Assembly: GCF_016464705.1 (NCBI RefSeq) | Contig: NZ_JAEHOB010000001.1 | Coordinates: forward strand, 62,001-126,000 | DNA: 64,000 nt | DNA from: Qaidamihabitans albus | GTDB lineage: Bacteria; Actinomycetota; Actinomycetes; Mycobacteriales; Pseudonocardiaceae | Direction of reading: 5' to 3' | In this document: positions 30,141 through 38,701 of the stretch, piece after piece | How the letters are laid out: every line of letters begins with the position of its first letter | Position numbering within the stretch: position 1 is the stretch's first letter | Made by a program: the position numbers and the translations under genes | The notes under the pieces: model-generated | Databases searched by the model: none | What the model was told of the DNA's origin: nothing | Seen by the model: the letters and a program-made list of their open reading frames with translations, nothing else

Positions 30141-32377
30141 ACAGCTTCCGGCTCGCGCTGCGGGTACTGCGCGCCGACCCGCGCACCCGGACGTCGGCGA
30201 TCCTCACCGGTGTCGGCGTCGCGGTGGCGACGGGGCTGGTGCTGCTGCTGGTGAGCCTGCCGTTCGCCACCGAGGCGCGCGGCGAGCGGTCGTCGTGGCA
30301 GGGGCCGTCCTACCAGTCGGGGGAGGACGGCCCCGCCACGATCGCGCTGGCACAGAGCAGCGACTACACGAACGGGGAGAAGATCACCCGTGTTGATGTC
30401 GCCGCGCTGACCGATCCCTCGGCGGTGCGGCTGCCCGCCGGTGTTCCCGAGTTCCCGGCTCCTGGCGAGGCACTGGTGTCCCCGGCGCTCGCGCGGCTGA
30501 TGGACGGGCTGCCCGCGTCGCAACTGGCGGACCGCTTCGGCGGGGACGTCGACGGCCTCCTCGGTGCCGACGCGCTCGCGTATCCGGGCCAGCTCGTCGC
30601 CCTGGTCGGCCACGAACCGGCGGACATGCCGGAGACGACGATGCCGCAGCAGGGGTTCAGCACCGCCGGTGCCGGGCAAGATCCGCTGCTGCAGTTCCTC
30701 GCCGGGGTGGGGGTCGTGGTGCTCCTGGTCCCGAGCCTGGTGCTGGTCGCGTCGTCGGCGCGGCTGACGGCCGCGCGCCGCGAACGCAGGCTCGCCGCGC
30801 TGCGGCTGGCCGGTGCGACGCCACGGCAGGTGGTCGGCATGGTGGCGGCCGAGACCACGATCGCCGCCGTCGCCGGTGCGCTGCTCGGCTTCGTGGCCAG
30901 CCCGGTGCTGCACGCGGCCGCGGCGCAGGTGCCGTGGGACGGCGGCACCTGGCAGCCCTCGGACTTCACGCTGGCACCGGCGATCTCGATACCGATCGTG
31001 GTCGCGCTGCCCGCGCTGGTGCTGCTCGCCGCCGTACTCGGCCTGCGCCGGGTGGTGTGGACGCCGCTCGGCGCCACCGGCTCCCACCAGCGCAAACCGT
31101 TGCACTGGTGGCGGTTGCTCGCCGTGCCCGTCGCCGGGCTGCTGTTCTTCGGCGCGATCACGGTGACCTCGGAGGGCGAGGGCGGCACGTTGCTGGTGCT
31201 CGGCGGGCTCGCCACCGTGATCGGCGCGGCCGTGCTGGCCGGGCCGTGGATCACCTCCGCGATCGGCGGCATCTTCCTGCGCGTGTGGCGCAGACCTGCC
31301 GCGCTGCTTGCCGGGCGGCGGCTGCGGGAGGACCCGAAGGGCGCCTACCGGGCCTCCGCGGGCGTGGTGCTGGCGGTGTTCACCGGGTCGATGGCGCTCA
31401 CCCTCCTGCCGACCTTCGAGTCGCTGGCCGGATCGGCGTCCCCGTTTCAGGACTCGGTGCTCTACGTCTCGACCCGCGCCGATGCCGCCGAGCGGATGAC
31501 CGAGCAGGTCAACCGGGAGCTGGCCAGGTACGGCCAGGACGAGCGGGCCGTCGCGATCGGCGAGGTGTTGCTGGTCGACCGGCAGGGCACCGCGGAGAGC
31601 GCCCTGGTGCTGGACTGCACCTCCGCGGGCCAGTTGCTGCGACTGGACATGGGTGGCGCCTGCGCGGGCACGCCCGGTGTCTACAACGACTACCCGATCG
31701 AGCTGGACCACGTCACCGTGACTGGCGCCGCGGACCCGCGGCAGCCGGGCGAACCGTTCGCCGCGGACACCCCGATGCGGCCGATCCGGACGACCTCGCC
31801 GGACGTCGTCGGCACGCCGATCATCGACCCGGCGGTGCTGCCTGCCGGGGTCGCACCGGAGACGGCGACGGTGGCGGTGCCGACCACACCGGCGAATCGC
31901 GAGGTGGTGCGGACCGCGCTGGCGGGTGCGGCGAACGGAGCGCAGGTGCAGAGCCGGGAGATGCGGCTGGCGGATCAGCAGACCCAGCTGTCCGACCTGC
32001 GCCGGGTGACCGTGATCGGGCTCGTGGCCGCCGCCGTGCTCGCCGGGTGCAGCGCGGCCATCGCGGCGGCCGGATCGGTGCTCGATCGGCGCCGGACGTT
32101 CGGCGCGCTGATCGCGGCGGGCACGCCGGTGCGGGTGCTCGCCAGGGCACTGCGGACCGAGGCCGCGATGCCCGCGCTGGTGGCGACGGTCGGGGCAGGC
32201 GTAGCCGGGGTGCTCGTCGGGATCGGCCTGTTCAGCCTGTTCGAACGGGGCGCGGTCGTGCTCAGCCCGTGGATCCTGGCGCCGGTGGCGCTGGGCGCGC
32301 TCGTCGCCGTGCTGGCGGCGTCGGTGTGCCGTCCCGCGCTGAACCGGGTGCGCGCCGAACCGCTCGCCGAGGAATAG
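30137..32377 (+). CDS. FtsX-like ABC permease
   Basis: 746 residues. An N-terminal helix (about 20-42) is followed by an extracytoplasmic domain. Helices near 190-215, 240-270 and 285-310 form the first FtsX bundle (RRERRLAALRLAGATPRQVVGMVAAET is the coupling loop). More helices lie near 330-375 and 410-430. A second large outer domain and a second FtsX bundle (about 620-735, RRTFGALIAAGTPVRVLARALRTEA) complete the chain. It pairs with the overlapping ATPase. Its stop is 1 base from that of the convergent MarR gene, with no room for a terminator. Confidence 0.88.
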   Translation: MNSFRLALRVLRADPRTRTSAILTGVGVAVATGLVLLLVSLPFATEARGERSSWQGPSYQSGEDGPATIALAQSSDYTNGEKITRVDVAALTDPSAVRLPAGVPEFPAPGEALVSPALARLMDGLPASQLADRFGGDVDGLLGADALAYPGQLVALVGHEPADMPETTMPQQGFSTAGAGQDPLLQFLAGVGVVVLLVPSLVLVASSARLTAARRERRLAALRLAGATPRQVVGMVAAETTIAAVAGALLGFVASPVLHAAAAQVPWDGGTWQPSDFTLAPAISIPIVVALPALVLLAAVLGLRRVVWTPLGATGSHQRKPLHWWRLLAVPVAGLLFFGAITVTSEGEGGTLLVLGGLATVIGAAVLAGPWITSAIGGIFLRVWRRPAALLAGRRLREDPKGAYRASAGVVLAVFTGSMALTLLPTFESLAGSASPFQDSVLYVSTRADAAERMTEQVNRELARYGQDERAVAIGEVLLVDRQGTAESALVLDCTSAGQLLRLDMGGACAGTPGVYNDYPIELDHVTVTGAADPRQPGEPFAADTPMRPIRTTSPDVVGTPIIDPAVLPAGVAPETATVAVPTTPANREVVRTALAGAANGAQVQSREMRLADQQTQLSDLRRVTVIGLVAAAVLAGCSAAIAAAGSVLDRRRTFGALIAAGTPVRVLARALRTEAAMPALVATVGAGVAGVLVGIGLFSLFERGAVVLSPWILAPVALGALVAVLAASVCRPALNRVRAEPLAEE

Positions 32378-32378
32378 G

Positions 32379-32837
32379 TCACGGCCTGCCGGTGCCGTGC
32401 GTGGTCAGGCGCTGCGTGCAGAGCCGCAGGGCCTGCCGCAGTGCCTCGACCTGCTCGGCGTCGAGGTCGGCGAGCATCTCGTTCTCGATCTCGTCGACCT
32501 CGTGGTCGAGCCTGCGCAGCTCGGCCTCGCCCTGTTCGGTGAGCCCGATGCCGAGCACCCGCCGGTTCGCCGGCGAGGGCGCCCTGGCGACGAGGCCGCG
32601 GCGTTCCAGGTTGGCGATGAGTTCCTGCATGGTCTGCGGGCTGACGAACGAGCGGCGGGCGAGCTGGGCCGACGACATGCCGGGCACCCCGCGCAGCGCG
32701 GTGAGCGCCGTGTACTGGGCCGTGGTCAGCCCGTGCGGCCGCACCGCCGCGTCCAGTCGCGCCCGTACCGCCAGTTCGAGCCGTTTGACGAGGTAGGCCG
32801 TCCGCACCAGGCCGTCCCCCGGCTGTTCCGCACTCAC
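32379..32837 (-). CDS. MarR-family transcriptional regulator
   Basis: 152 residues from GTG 32837 (TAGCGT at 6 nt). The winged helix is clear: LTTAQYTALTALRGVPGMSSAQLARRSFVSPQTMQELIANLERRG, then RRVLGIGLTEQGEAEL for the wing. The C-terminal helix (LDHEVDEIENEMLADL) dimerises. Its ligand and targets are unknown; it is convergent with the ABC permease, and trmB lies upstream on the same strand. Confidence 0.88.
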   Translation of the reverse strand: MSAEQPGDGLVRTAYLVKRLELAVRARLDAAVRPHGLTTAQYTALTALRGVPGMSSAQLARRSFVSPQTMQELIANLERRGLVARAPSPANRRVLGIGLTEQGEAELRRLDHEVDEIENEMLADLDAEQVEALRQALRLCTQRLTTHGTGRP

Positions 32838-32843
32838 CGCCAC

Positions 32844-32849
32844 ACGCTA
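32844..32849 (-). promoter_or_regulatory. -10 hexamer TAGCGT, predicted leaderless start at 32837
   Basis: The plus-strand ACGCTA lies six bases from the preferred GTG. An earlier GTG at 32843 directly abuts the hexamer and would not be transcribed. Confidence 0.55.
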
Positions 32850-32855
32850 GCCGAA

Positions 32856-33551
32856 TCACTCACGAACGAAGATGAGGTCGTGGCTGGTGCGGCCCTCCGC
32901 CTCGGCGCGCTGCTCGAACTTCGTCACCGGACGCCACTCCGGCCGCGGCGCCCAGCCGTCGAACCGGTTGCGCAGGGCGGGCTCGGCGGAGCACACGTCG
33001 AGCATCTGCTCGGCGTAGTCGGCCCAGTCGGTGGCCAGGTGCAGGGTGCCGCCGCGGGCGAGCCGGGAGGCAACCAGCGACACGAACTCCGGCTGGATCA
33101 GCCGCCGCTTGTGGTGCCGCTTCTTCGGCCACGGGTCGGGGAAGAAGATGCGCACGGCATTCAGCGACTCCGGCGCGACATGCTCGCCCAACAGCGTCAC
33201 CGCATCGCCGCGGAGCAGTCGCAGGTTCTCCACGCCCAGCTTCTCGGCGCGCAGCAGCAACTGGCCGAGCCCGGCCTCGTAGACCTCGACGGCGACGTAG
33301 TTGACCTCGGGTGCCGCGGCGGCGAGCCGCGAGGTCGTCTCTCCCATGCCGGAGCCGATCTCCAGGACCACCGGTGCCGGCCTGCCGAACCACGCGTCGA
33401 AGTCGATCGGGCCGGGCTCGAGGTCGGACACCTCCCGGCCGATCGAGGGCCACAGCTGCTCCCACGCCCGCTGCTGGCCGACGGTCATCCGGCCGCCGCG
33501 CTTGACGTAGCTGACCACGCTGCGCAACCGGGGCTCCTGCTCGCTCTCCAC
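32856..33551 (-). CDS. trmB: tRNA (guanine-N7)-methyltransferase
   Basis: 231 residues from GTG 33551 (TAGGGT at 7 nt; a GTG at 33569 would precede the transcript). Methylates G46 of tRNA using S-adenosylmethionine. SAM motif: VVLEIGSGMGETTSRLA. The family signature FFPDPWPKKRHHKRRL is complete, and TDWADYAEQML and TKFEQRA are also typical. It is followed by the MarR gene 18 bp on, and preceded by a conserved hypothetical gene 30 bp upstream. Confidence 0.95.
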   Translation of the reverse strand: MESEQEPRLRSVVSYVKRGGRMTVGQQRAWEQLWPSIGREVSDLEPGPIDFDAWFGRPAPVVLEIGSGMGETTSRLAAAAPEVNYVAVEVYEAGLGQLLLRAEKLGVENLRLLRGDAVTLLGEHVAPESLNAVRIFFPDPWPKKRHHKRRLIQPEFVSLVASRLARGGTLHLATDWADYAEQMLDVCSAEPALRNRFDGWAPRPEWRPVTKFEQRAEAEGRTSHDLIFVRE

Positions 33552-33558
33552 GAGCCGC

Positions 33559-33564
33559 ACCCTA
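33559..33564 (-). promoter_or_regulatory. -10 hexamer TAGGGT, predicted leaderless start at 33551
   Basis: The plus-strand ACCCTA is seven bases from the GTG that begins (M)ESEQEPRLRSVV. Confidence 0.5.
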
Positions 33565-33581
33565 GCCACGCGGGCGCCGGG

Positions 33582-34157
33582 TCAGCGCACCGCCTCGAAC
33601 TCCCCCAGCCGCGCGCGGAGCCCGGCCAGCCCCGCCACCGCGATGGGCTCCGGCGTGCCGCGGCTGTGGGCGGGCAGCACGTCGATCCAGCCGGGATGCC
33701 GGTCGGTGTTGAGGATGGTGGTGGGGATGCGGTGACCGGTCCGGCCGCCCTCGGAGGGCATGAACTCCCAGTAACCGGACTCGCCGTCGGCGGCCCACGG
33801 CACGTACTCCCAGCCGGGCCGGGTACGCAGCAGCTTGTCGATCCGGTCCTCGATGCGGAAGCCGTCCTCCCGTGACGGCAGTCCGCCCGCGGCGACGGCG
33901 CGCAACCACCAGGGCGAGGGCACCGGGTCGCCGTTCACCCGCGCGGCCCGGTACAGGGCGAGCACCCGGGTCTCCGGCGCGCGGTGCACCCACGCCCGTC
34001 GCATCTCGGCCGGGCTGGTCGTGGACGTGGCCACCAAGGGAAGCTCGATCGCTCGTGACCATTCGAGTTCGACCATGGGCTCCAACCGCGGGGTCCGGTC
34101 CGAGCCGACGGTCAGCGAGTTGCCATCCGTGTCGATGTCGATTTCTGCCACCGCCAA
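33582..34157 (-). CDS. Conserved hypothetical protein next to trmB
   Basis: 191 residues. Start is TTG 34157 with GGAGGT 5 nt upstream, or the GTG two codons later. No signal peptide or membrane helix. Features include LEWSRAIELPLVATSTTSPAEMRRAWVHRAPETR, a basic SPWWLRAVAAGG, and the aromatic block GWEYVPWAADGESGYWEFMP. I do not recognise a fold or function. It may be co-transcribed with trmB. Confidence 0.6.
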   Translation of the reverse strand: MAVAEIDIDTDGNSLTVGSDRTPRLEPMVELEWSRAIELPLVATSTTSPAEMRRAWVHRAPETRVLALYRAARVNGDPVPSPWWLRAVAAGGLPSREDGFRIEDRIDKLLRTRPGWEYVPWAADGESGYWEFMPSEGGRTGHRIPTTILNTDRHPGWIDVLPAHSRGTPEPIAVAGLAGLRARLGEFEAVR

Positions 34158-34292
34158 GGGTCACCTCCAAAGGTTTCCTGACGGGCTAACCACAGTATTC
34201 CCTGGTCAGCGCCGCTCGTCAGGTCCAAGTGGGGGACCCCACAGCGGCTTAACGTGGCGTTGATCCGCACTGTGCGGTAGAAACCGCATCTT

Positions 34293-35042
34293 TCACGCGT
34301 CGCGGCGAACTGCTGTCCACACGCCCGCGGCGAGCAGGAGCAGGCAGATTCCCGCGAAGTATGCGCCGTAGCCGAGCGGTCCGAGCGGCAGCTCACCGAG
34401 ACCGAGCGCGGGGCTGCCGACGTCGCTGCCGACGAACTGGCTCGCCGCGAAGAACGGCAGCCATACGTAGATGTCGTCGCCGATCGTAGGGATGAGCACC
34501 ACCAGACCCTCGACCAGCTGGGTCCACACCAGCGCGACGGCCAGCCCGAGGGCCGTGTTCCGCAGCAGCAGCCCGATCCCCACGCCGAGCACCGCGGTCA
34601 GCAGGTAGACCGGACCCTGGCCGGCGACCGCGCGCCAGTCGGCGGCACCGTCCAGCGCCAGCTCGGCCCCCGGTTCGAGGAGCATCGCCAGGCCGAGGGA
34701 TCCGAAGCCGACCGCGAGCCCCACCACCGCGGCCAGAATGCCGACCACGGTCGCCTTGGCCAGCAGCACCGGTGCGCGCGAGGGCACTGCCTGAAACGTC
34801 GTGCGGGCGGTGCCCCAGTGGTATTCCGTGGTGACCACCAGTACCCCGAGCACGAGCAGCACGGTGCGGCCGAACGTCGCGCCGGCCTGCGACGAGCCGA
34901 CCGTCAGGGCGAAGTCGTCACCGGCGAACCCCACGAAGAGCGCGGCGAACCCGAGGGAGGCCACCACCGCGATGGCCGTGCACCACCAGGCGGCCTGCGT
35001 GGTGGCGAGTTTGATGCGTTCGACGGCGAGCAGCGTGATCAT
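34293..35042 (-). CDS. ABC-2 type permease, duplicated module A
   Basis: 249 residues with six membrane helices. The N-terminus LLAVERIKLATTQAAWWCTAI and the VVTTEYHWGTARTTFQAVPSR block are typical of ABC-2 exporters of actinomycetes. ATG 35042 overlaps the stop of its ATPase by 4 bases. It is closely similar to the module B permease at 36113 (TTEYxxGTxRTTFQAxPxR, IPxIGDDIYxWxPF), so the two modules arose by tandem duplication. Substrate unknown. Confidence 0.85.
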   Translation of the reverse strand: MITLLAVERIKLATTQAAWWCTAIAVVASLGFAALFVGFAGDDFALTVGSSQAGATFGRTVLLVLGVLVVTTEYHWGTARTTFQAVPSRAPVLLAKATVVGILAAVVGLAVGFGSLGLAMLLEPGAELALDGAADWRAVAGQGPVYLLTAVLGVGIGLLLRNTALGLAVALVWTQLVEGLVVLIPTIGDDIYVWLPFFAASQFVGSDVGSPALGLGELPLGPLGYGAYFAGICLLLLAAGVWTAVRRDA

Positions 35043-35947
35043 GCGCCTTGCCCGGCGTGGTACTCGACGGCCTCGCCGGTGAGCTGCATGAACGCCTGCT
35101 CCAGCGAGCCACGTTGCGGGCTCAGCTCGTGCAGCGTGGCTCCCGCGGCGAAGACCAGCTCGCCGACCTCGTTGCTGTCCATACCCGAGACGAGGATGGC
35201 GCCGTCCTCCTCCTCGAACGTCGCGCCGTAGCCGCGCAGCGCCTCGCGCACGGCGTCCAGCTGTGGGCTGCGCACCCGCACGGTCTGCTTGGTGGCGCGG
35301 TCGATGAACTCGTCGGTGGTGCCCTGGTAGATCAGCCTGCCCCGGCCGATGACCACCAGATCCTGTGCCGTCTGGGCCATTTCGGAGAGCAGGTGGCTGG
35401 AGACGAACACCGTGCGGCCCTCCTCCGCCAGCGTGTGCATCAACCGCCGGATCCAGTGGATGCCCTCGGGGTCGAGGCCGTTCACCGGCTCGTCGAACAA
35501 CAGCACCTCGGGGTCGCCGAGCAGGGCCGAGGCGATGCCGAGGCGTTGCAGCATGCCGAGCGAGAAGCCACCGGCCTTCTTGTTCGCGACACTGGTGAGG
35601 CCGACCAGCGCCAGCATCTCGTCGACCCGCGGTTGCGGGATCTCGTTCGAACGGGCGATCCAGCGCAGGTGGTTGCGAGCGGAGCGGCCCGGGTGTCGCC
35701 AGGCCGCGTCCAGCAGTGCGCCGACGGTCCGAAGTGGATGATGCAGGCGCCGGTAGTGCTCACCCTTGATGCGCACGTCACCCGAGGTGGGCCTGTCCAG
35801 GCCGAGGATCATCCGCATCGTCGTGGACTTGCCCGCGCCGTTCGGGCCGAGGAAGCCCGTGACCCGGCCGGGGGTCACGTCGAACGAGAGTCCGTCGACC
35901 GCGAGCGTGTCGCCATACCGCTTGGTGAGCCCGTGCGCCTCGATCAT
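35039..35947 (-). CDS. ABC transporter ATP-binding protein, duplicated module A
   Basis: 302 residues from ATG 35947 (MIEAHGLTKRYGD), aligned with the start of its duplicate. Walker A FLGPNGAGKST, signature FSLGMLQRLGIASALLG, Walker B VLLFDEPVNGLDPEG, H-loop VSSHLLSEM. The C-terminal about 90 residues carry a DUF4162-type tail ending LEQAFMQLTGEAVEYHAGQ. It energises the overlapping permease. The start has CACGAT 6 nt upstream as a weak -10. Confidence 0.88.
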   Translation of the reverse strand: MIEAHGLTKRYGDTLAVDGLSFDVTPGRVTGFLGPNGAGKSTTMRMILGLDRPTSGDVRIKGEHYRRLHHPLRTVGALLDAAWRHPGRSARNHLRWIARSNEIPQPRVDEMLALVGLTSVANKKAGGFSLGMLQRLGIASALLGDPEVLLFDEPVNGLDPEGIHWIRRLMHTLAEEGRTVFVSSHLLSEMAQTAQDLVVIGRGRLIYQGTTDEFIDRATKQTVRVRSPQLDAVREALRGYGATFEEEDGAILVSGMDSNEVGELVFAAGATLHELSPQRGSLEQAFMQLTGEAVEYHAGQGA

Positions 35948-36010
35948 CCCCTGATCGTGCCATCGCAAGAGCGTGCTCGCACGGACGGACCGGACGGACC
36001 GGACGCGGCA

Positions 36011-36045
36011 AGGCCCGGGCCGCCCCCGAATCGCGGCCCGGGCCT
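36011..36045 (-). terminator. Terminator between ABC modules A and B
   Basis: A perfect 13-bp stem, AGGCCCGGGCCGC with GCGGCCCGGGCCT, loop 9, sits just beyond the stop of the module B permease. Between it and module A lie tandem CGGACGGAC units (about 35981-36003). Confidence 0.75.
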
Positions 36046-36112
36046 CTTCCCCGTACCCGGTCGGTGCCGATCCCCGAATCCGCCGGGCGTTTCCCTGTGG
36101 TGGCTCTGGTTG

Positions 36113-36880
36113 CTAGGCGTCCCGCCGTTTCGCCGTGGCGATCGCGACGGCCAGCAGCACGACCGCCGTGCCGGCGAAGTAGGCCAGTGCCCAGCCCGGG
36201 CTCAGCGGCGAGGTGGACAGCGGTGCTCCGGCGTCGGCCGCCCGGCCCGCGTTCGACGCGCCGTCGCCGGTCAGGAACTTGTTCGCGACGTTGAACGGCA
36301 TCCACTTGTAGATGTCGTCACCGATGTTCGGGATCAGGCTCACCAGGTCCTCGACCGCCAGGGTGTAGATCAGCAGCAGCGAGATGGCGCCTGCGCTGTG
36401 CCGCACCAGGATGCCGACCGCGACGGCCATCACGGCGGCCAGCGCGTAGATCGGGCCGACCCCGGCCACGTTGATCCAGTCGGCGGTGCTGTTCAGCGCG
36501 AGGTCGAAGTCCGGTTGCAGCAGCACGGAAAGGCCCCAGCTCGCGAAGGCGACGATCTCGCCGATCACCAGGGCGAGCAGCGCGACCACCACCGTCTTCG
36601 CCACCAGCGCCGCGGTGCGGTTGGGAATCGCCTGGAAGGTGGTGCGGATGGTGCCGAATCGGTACTCGGTGGTCACGGCCAGCGCCGCGAGCACCATGAC
36701 CACGGCCAGGCCGAAGAAGTACCCGAACTGCGTGGTGGCCACCGTGGCCGGGAACTGTTCGTTGGCGTTGCCGACGATGAGGGCGGTGAAGCCGACGGTC
36801 GTCGCGAGTGCCACCAGCGCGCACCACCACGGTGAACGCGTGCTGAACAGCTTGATGCGCTCGACTGCGAGCAGAGTCAT
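36113..36880 (-). CDS. ABC-2 type permease, duplicated module B
   Basis: 255 residues, six helices, opening TLLAVERIKLFSTRSPWWCALVAL. It shares VTTEYRFGTIRTTFQAIPNR and LIPNIGDDIYKWMPFNVANKF with module A. GGGGAGA precedes ATG 36880, 35 bp after its ATPase stop. Unlike module A there is no overlap, so coupling is looser here. Confidence 0.85.
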   Translation of the reverse strand: MTLLAVERIKLFSTRSPWWCALVALATTVGFTALIVGNANEQFPATVATTQFGYFFGLAVVMVLAALAVTTEYRFGTIRTTFQAIPNRTAALVAKTVVVALLALVIGEIVAFASWGLSVLLQPDFDLALNSTADWINVAGVGPIYALAAVMAVAVGILVRHSAGAISLLLIYTLAVEDLVSLIPNIGDDIYKWMPFNVANKFLTGDGASNAGRAADAGAPLSTSPLSPGWALAYFAGTAVVLLAVAIATAKRRDA

Positions 36881-36915
36881 TGTTCTCCCCGGTTCTGAAA
36901 GTCGGTACGTGTTCG

Positions 36916-37857
36916 TCAGCGGGCGGTGGGTTCGAGTACCTGGGCCACCTCGGCCTCGATGCCGGTGTGGTACTCGACCGAGTCTCCGGTGATCTGCATG
37001 AAGGCCTGTTCGAGCGAGCCCTGCTGCGGGCTCAGCTCGTGCAGCACGAGGCCGTTCTCCGCGGCGATCTCACCGATCTTGGCGCTGTCCATTCCGGAGA
37101 CGATGAGCCCGTCCTCGGCGGCGGTGAGCTCGGCGCTGGCCTGCTCCAGCGCGTCGCGCAGCCGGTCGTTCTGCGGGCTGCGCACCTTGACCGTGTTCTC
37201 GCTGGCGCGGGCGACGAAGTCGGCCGTGCTGCTCTGCGAGATCAGCTTCCCCCTGCCGATCACGACGAGCTCGGTGGCGGTCAGTGCCATTTCGGACAGC
37301 AGGTGGCTGGAGACGAACACCGTGCGACCCTCGTCGGCGAGCCGGTGCATGAACTTGCGGATCCACAGGATGCCTTCGGGGTCCAGACCGTTGACCGGCT
37401 CGTCGAACAGCAGCACCTCCGGGTCGCCGAGCAGCGCGGCGGCGATGCCGAGGCGCTGCGACATCCCGAGTGAGAAGCCGCCGGCGCGCTTGCCCGCGAC
37501 GCTGGTCAGGCCGACGATGTCGAGTACCTCGTCGACTCGCCGCTCCGCGATCTGGTTCGACTTCGCCATCCAGTTCAGGTGCGCCCTTGCGGAACGGTTG
37601 GGATGTACCCACTTCGCGTCGAGCAGCGCACCGACCGTCCGGAGTGGATGGTGCAGCTCGTGGTAGCGCTTGCCGTTGATCGTCACCCGGCCAGCGGTGG
37701 GATTGTCCAGACCGAGGATCATCCGCATCGTGGTGGATTTGCCCGCGCCGTTCGGGCCGAGGAATCCCGTGACCCGCCCGGCGGCGACGTCGAAGGACAG
37801 GTCGTCGACCGCGGTGGTCTTGCCGTACCGCTTGGTGAGGCCTCGTGCCTCGATCAT
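36916..37857 (-). CDS. ABC transporter ATP-binding protein, duplicated module B
   Basis: 313 residues from ATG 37857, with GAGGAGGG just upstream. Walker A FLGPNGAGKST, signature FSLGMSQRLGIAAALLG, Walker B VLLFDEPVNGLDPEG, then the same DUF4162-type tail (LEQAFMQITGDSVEYHTG). It is highly similar to module A over its full length. In bacteria such pairs export antibiotics, lipids or peptides; nothing local names the substrate. Confidence 0.88.
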   Translation of the reverse strand: MIEARGLTKRYGKTTAVDDLSFDVAAGRVTGFLGPNGAGKSTTMRMILGLDNPTAGRVTINGKRYHELHHPLRTVGALLDAKWVHPNRSARAHLNWMAKSNQIAERRVDEVLDIVGLTSVAGKRAGGFSLGMSQRLGIAAALLGDPEVLLFDEPVNGLDPEGILWIRKFMHRLADEGRTVFVSSHLLSEMALTATELVVIGRGKLISQSSTADFVARASENTVKVRSPQNDRLRDALEQASAELTAAEDGLIVSGMDSAKIGEIAAENGLVLHELSPQQGSLEQAFMQITGDSVEYHTGIEAEVAQVLEPTAR

Positions 37858-38072
37858 CTTTCCCTCCTCGGTGCGGCTGTCGCCGCAGTGACGCGTGGTG
37901 ACTGCCGTGGTTCCCATGGTCTCGTCAGGCAGGGGCCGCGCGCGTCATCCCGTGGACCGAACTTCTTCCCCGCCTGTGGTCGTAGCTTGGCTGATCAGGC
38001 GGCGCAGGGCGATCGGGAATGACCCTGACCCGGACCCTGAACTTGCGGCGGAACGAACTGCGGGGTCCGCGG

Positions 38073-38101
38073 TTGCCAGAATTAATGAACGGTGGTCCAA
38101 T
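38073..38101 (+). promoter_or_regulatory. Probable promoter of the TetR gene
   Basis: TTGCCA (38073-38078) and TCCAAT (38096-38101) are 17 bp apart, and the second ends 6 nt before ATG 38108, so transcription would start at the A of the ATG. The -10 is weak. Confidence 0.35.
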
Positions 38102-38107
38102 AACTAG

Positions 38108-38701
38108 ATGGCCCGCCCGCGCAGCATCACCGACGAACGGCTCCTCGCCGCGGCCGCGACAGTGATCGGTCGTTGCGGCCCGGGTTTCACGCTGGCGCAG
38201 GTGGCCGGGGAGGCCGGTGTCGCGGTGGGCAGTGTCGCGCAGAGGTTCGGTTCCAAGCGCGGGCTGTTGTGTGCGCTGAGCAGGGCGGGCACCGAGGGGG
38301 CCGTCGGGCGGATACGGGAGGTCGCCCGTACCGCCGCGAGCCCGGCGACCGGGCTGCGGGACGCGCTCGTGGGCATCTACTCCGGACTGGGCAATGCCAC
38401 CGATGCCACCGATGCCACGACGGTGGCCAACCACCTGGGTCAGCTCGGCGCCGATCTCGGCGATCCCGAGCTGCGCGGCCTGCTCGGCGAGCACTATGCG
38501 GCGCTGGAACGGGAGGTCGGCGCTCTGGTGCGCGCGCTCACCGGGCCGGGTTGGCGGGGGCCCGCGCCGGACCGGGCGGCGCGGCTGCTGCTCGCGCTGG
38601 CGAACGGGGCGGCGCTCGACTGGTCGGTCCGGCCACGTGGTGGGCTGGTCACCCGGTTGGAACAGGACATCGACGCGGTAGTGGGGAGCTGGCAGGAATG
38701 A
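38108..38701 (+). CDS. TetR-family transcriptional regulator
   Basis: 197 residues. The N-terminal helix-turn-helix is ITDERLLAAAATVIGRCGPGFTLAQVAGEAGVAVGSVAQRFGSKRGLL (about 6-53). A short in-frame 9-base repeat encodes NATDATDATT (about 96-105). The C-terminal ligand domain is helical with RAARLLLALANGAALDWSV. Its stop overlaps the SDR start (ATGA), so it probably controls that gene and itself. Confidence 0.88.
   Translation: MARPRSITDERLLAAAATVIGRCGPGFTLAQVAGEAGVAVGSVAQRFGSKRGLLCALSRAGTEGAVGRIREVARTAASPATGLRDALVGIYSGLGNATDATDATTVANHLGQLGADLGDPELRGLLGEHYAALEREVGALVRALTGPGWRGPAPDRAARLLLALANGAALDWSVRPRGGLVTRLEQDIDAVVGSWQE

Noticed and set aside
35979-36004. CGGACGGAC tandem units as a minisatellite of biological importance
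   Set aside because: There are fewer than three units in a GC-rich background; kept only as a side remark on the ABC module.
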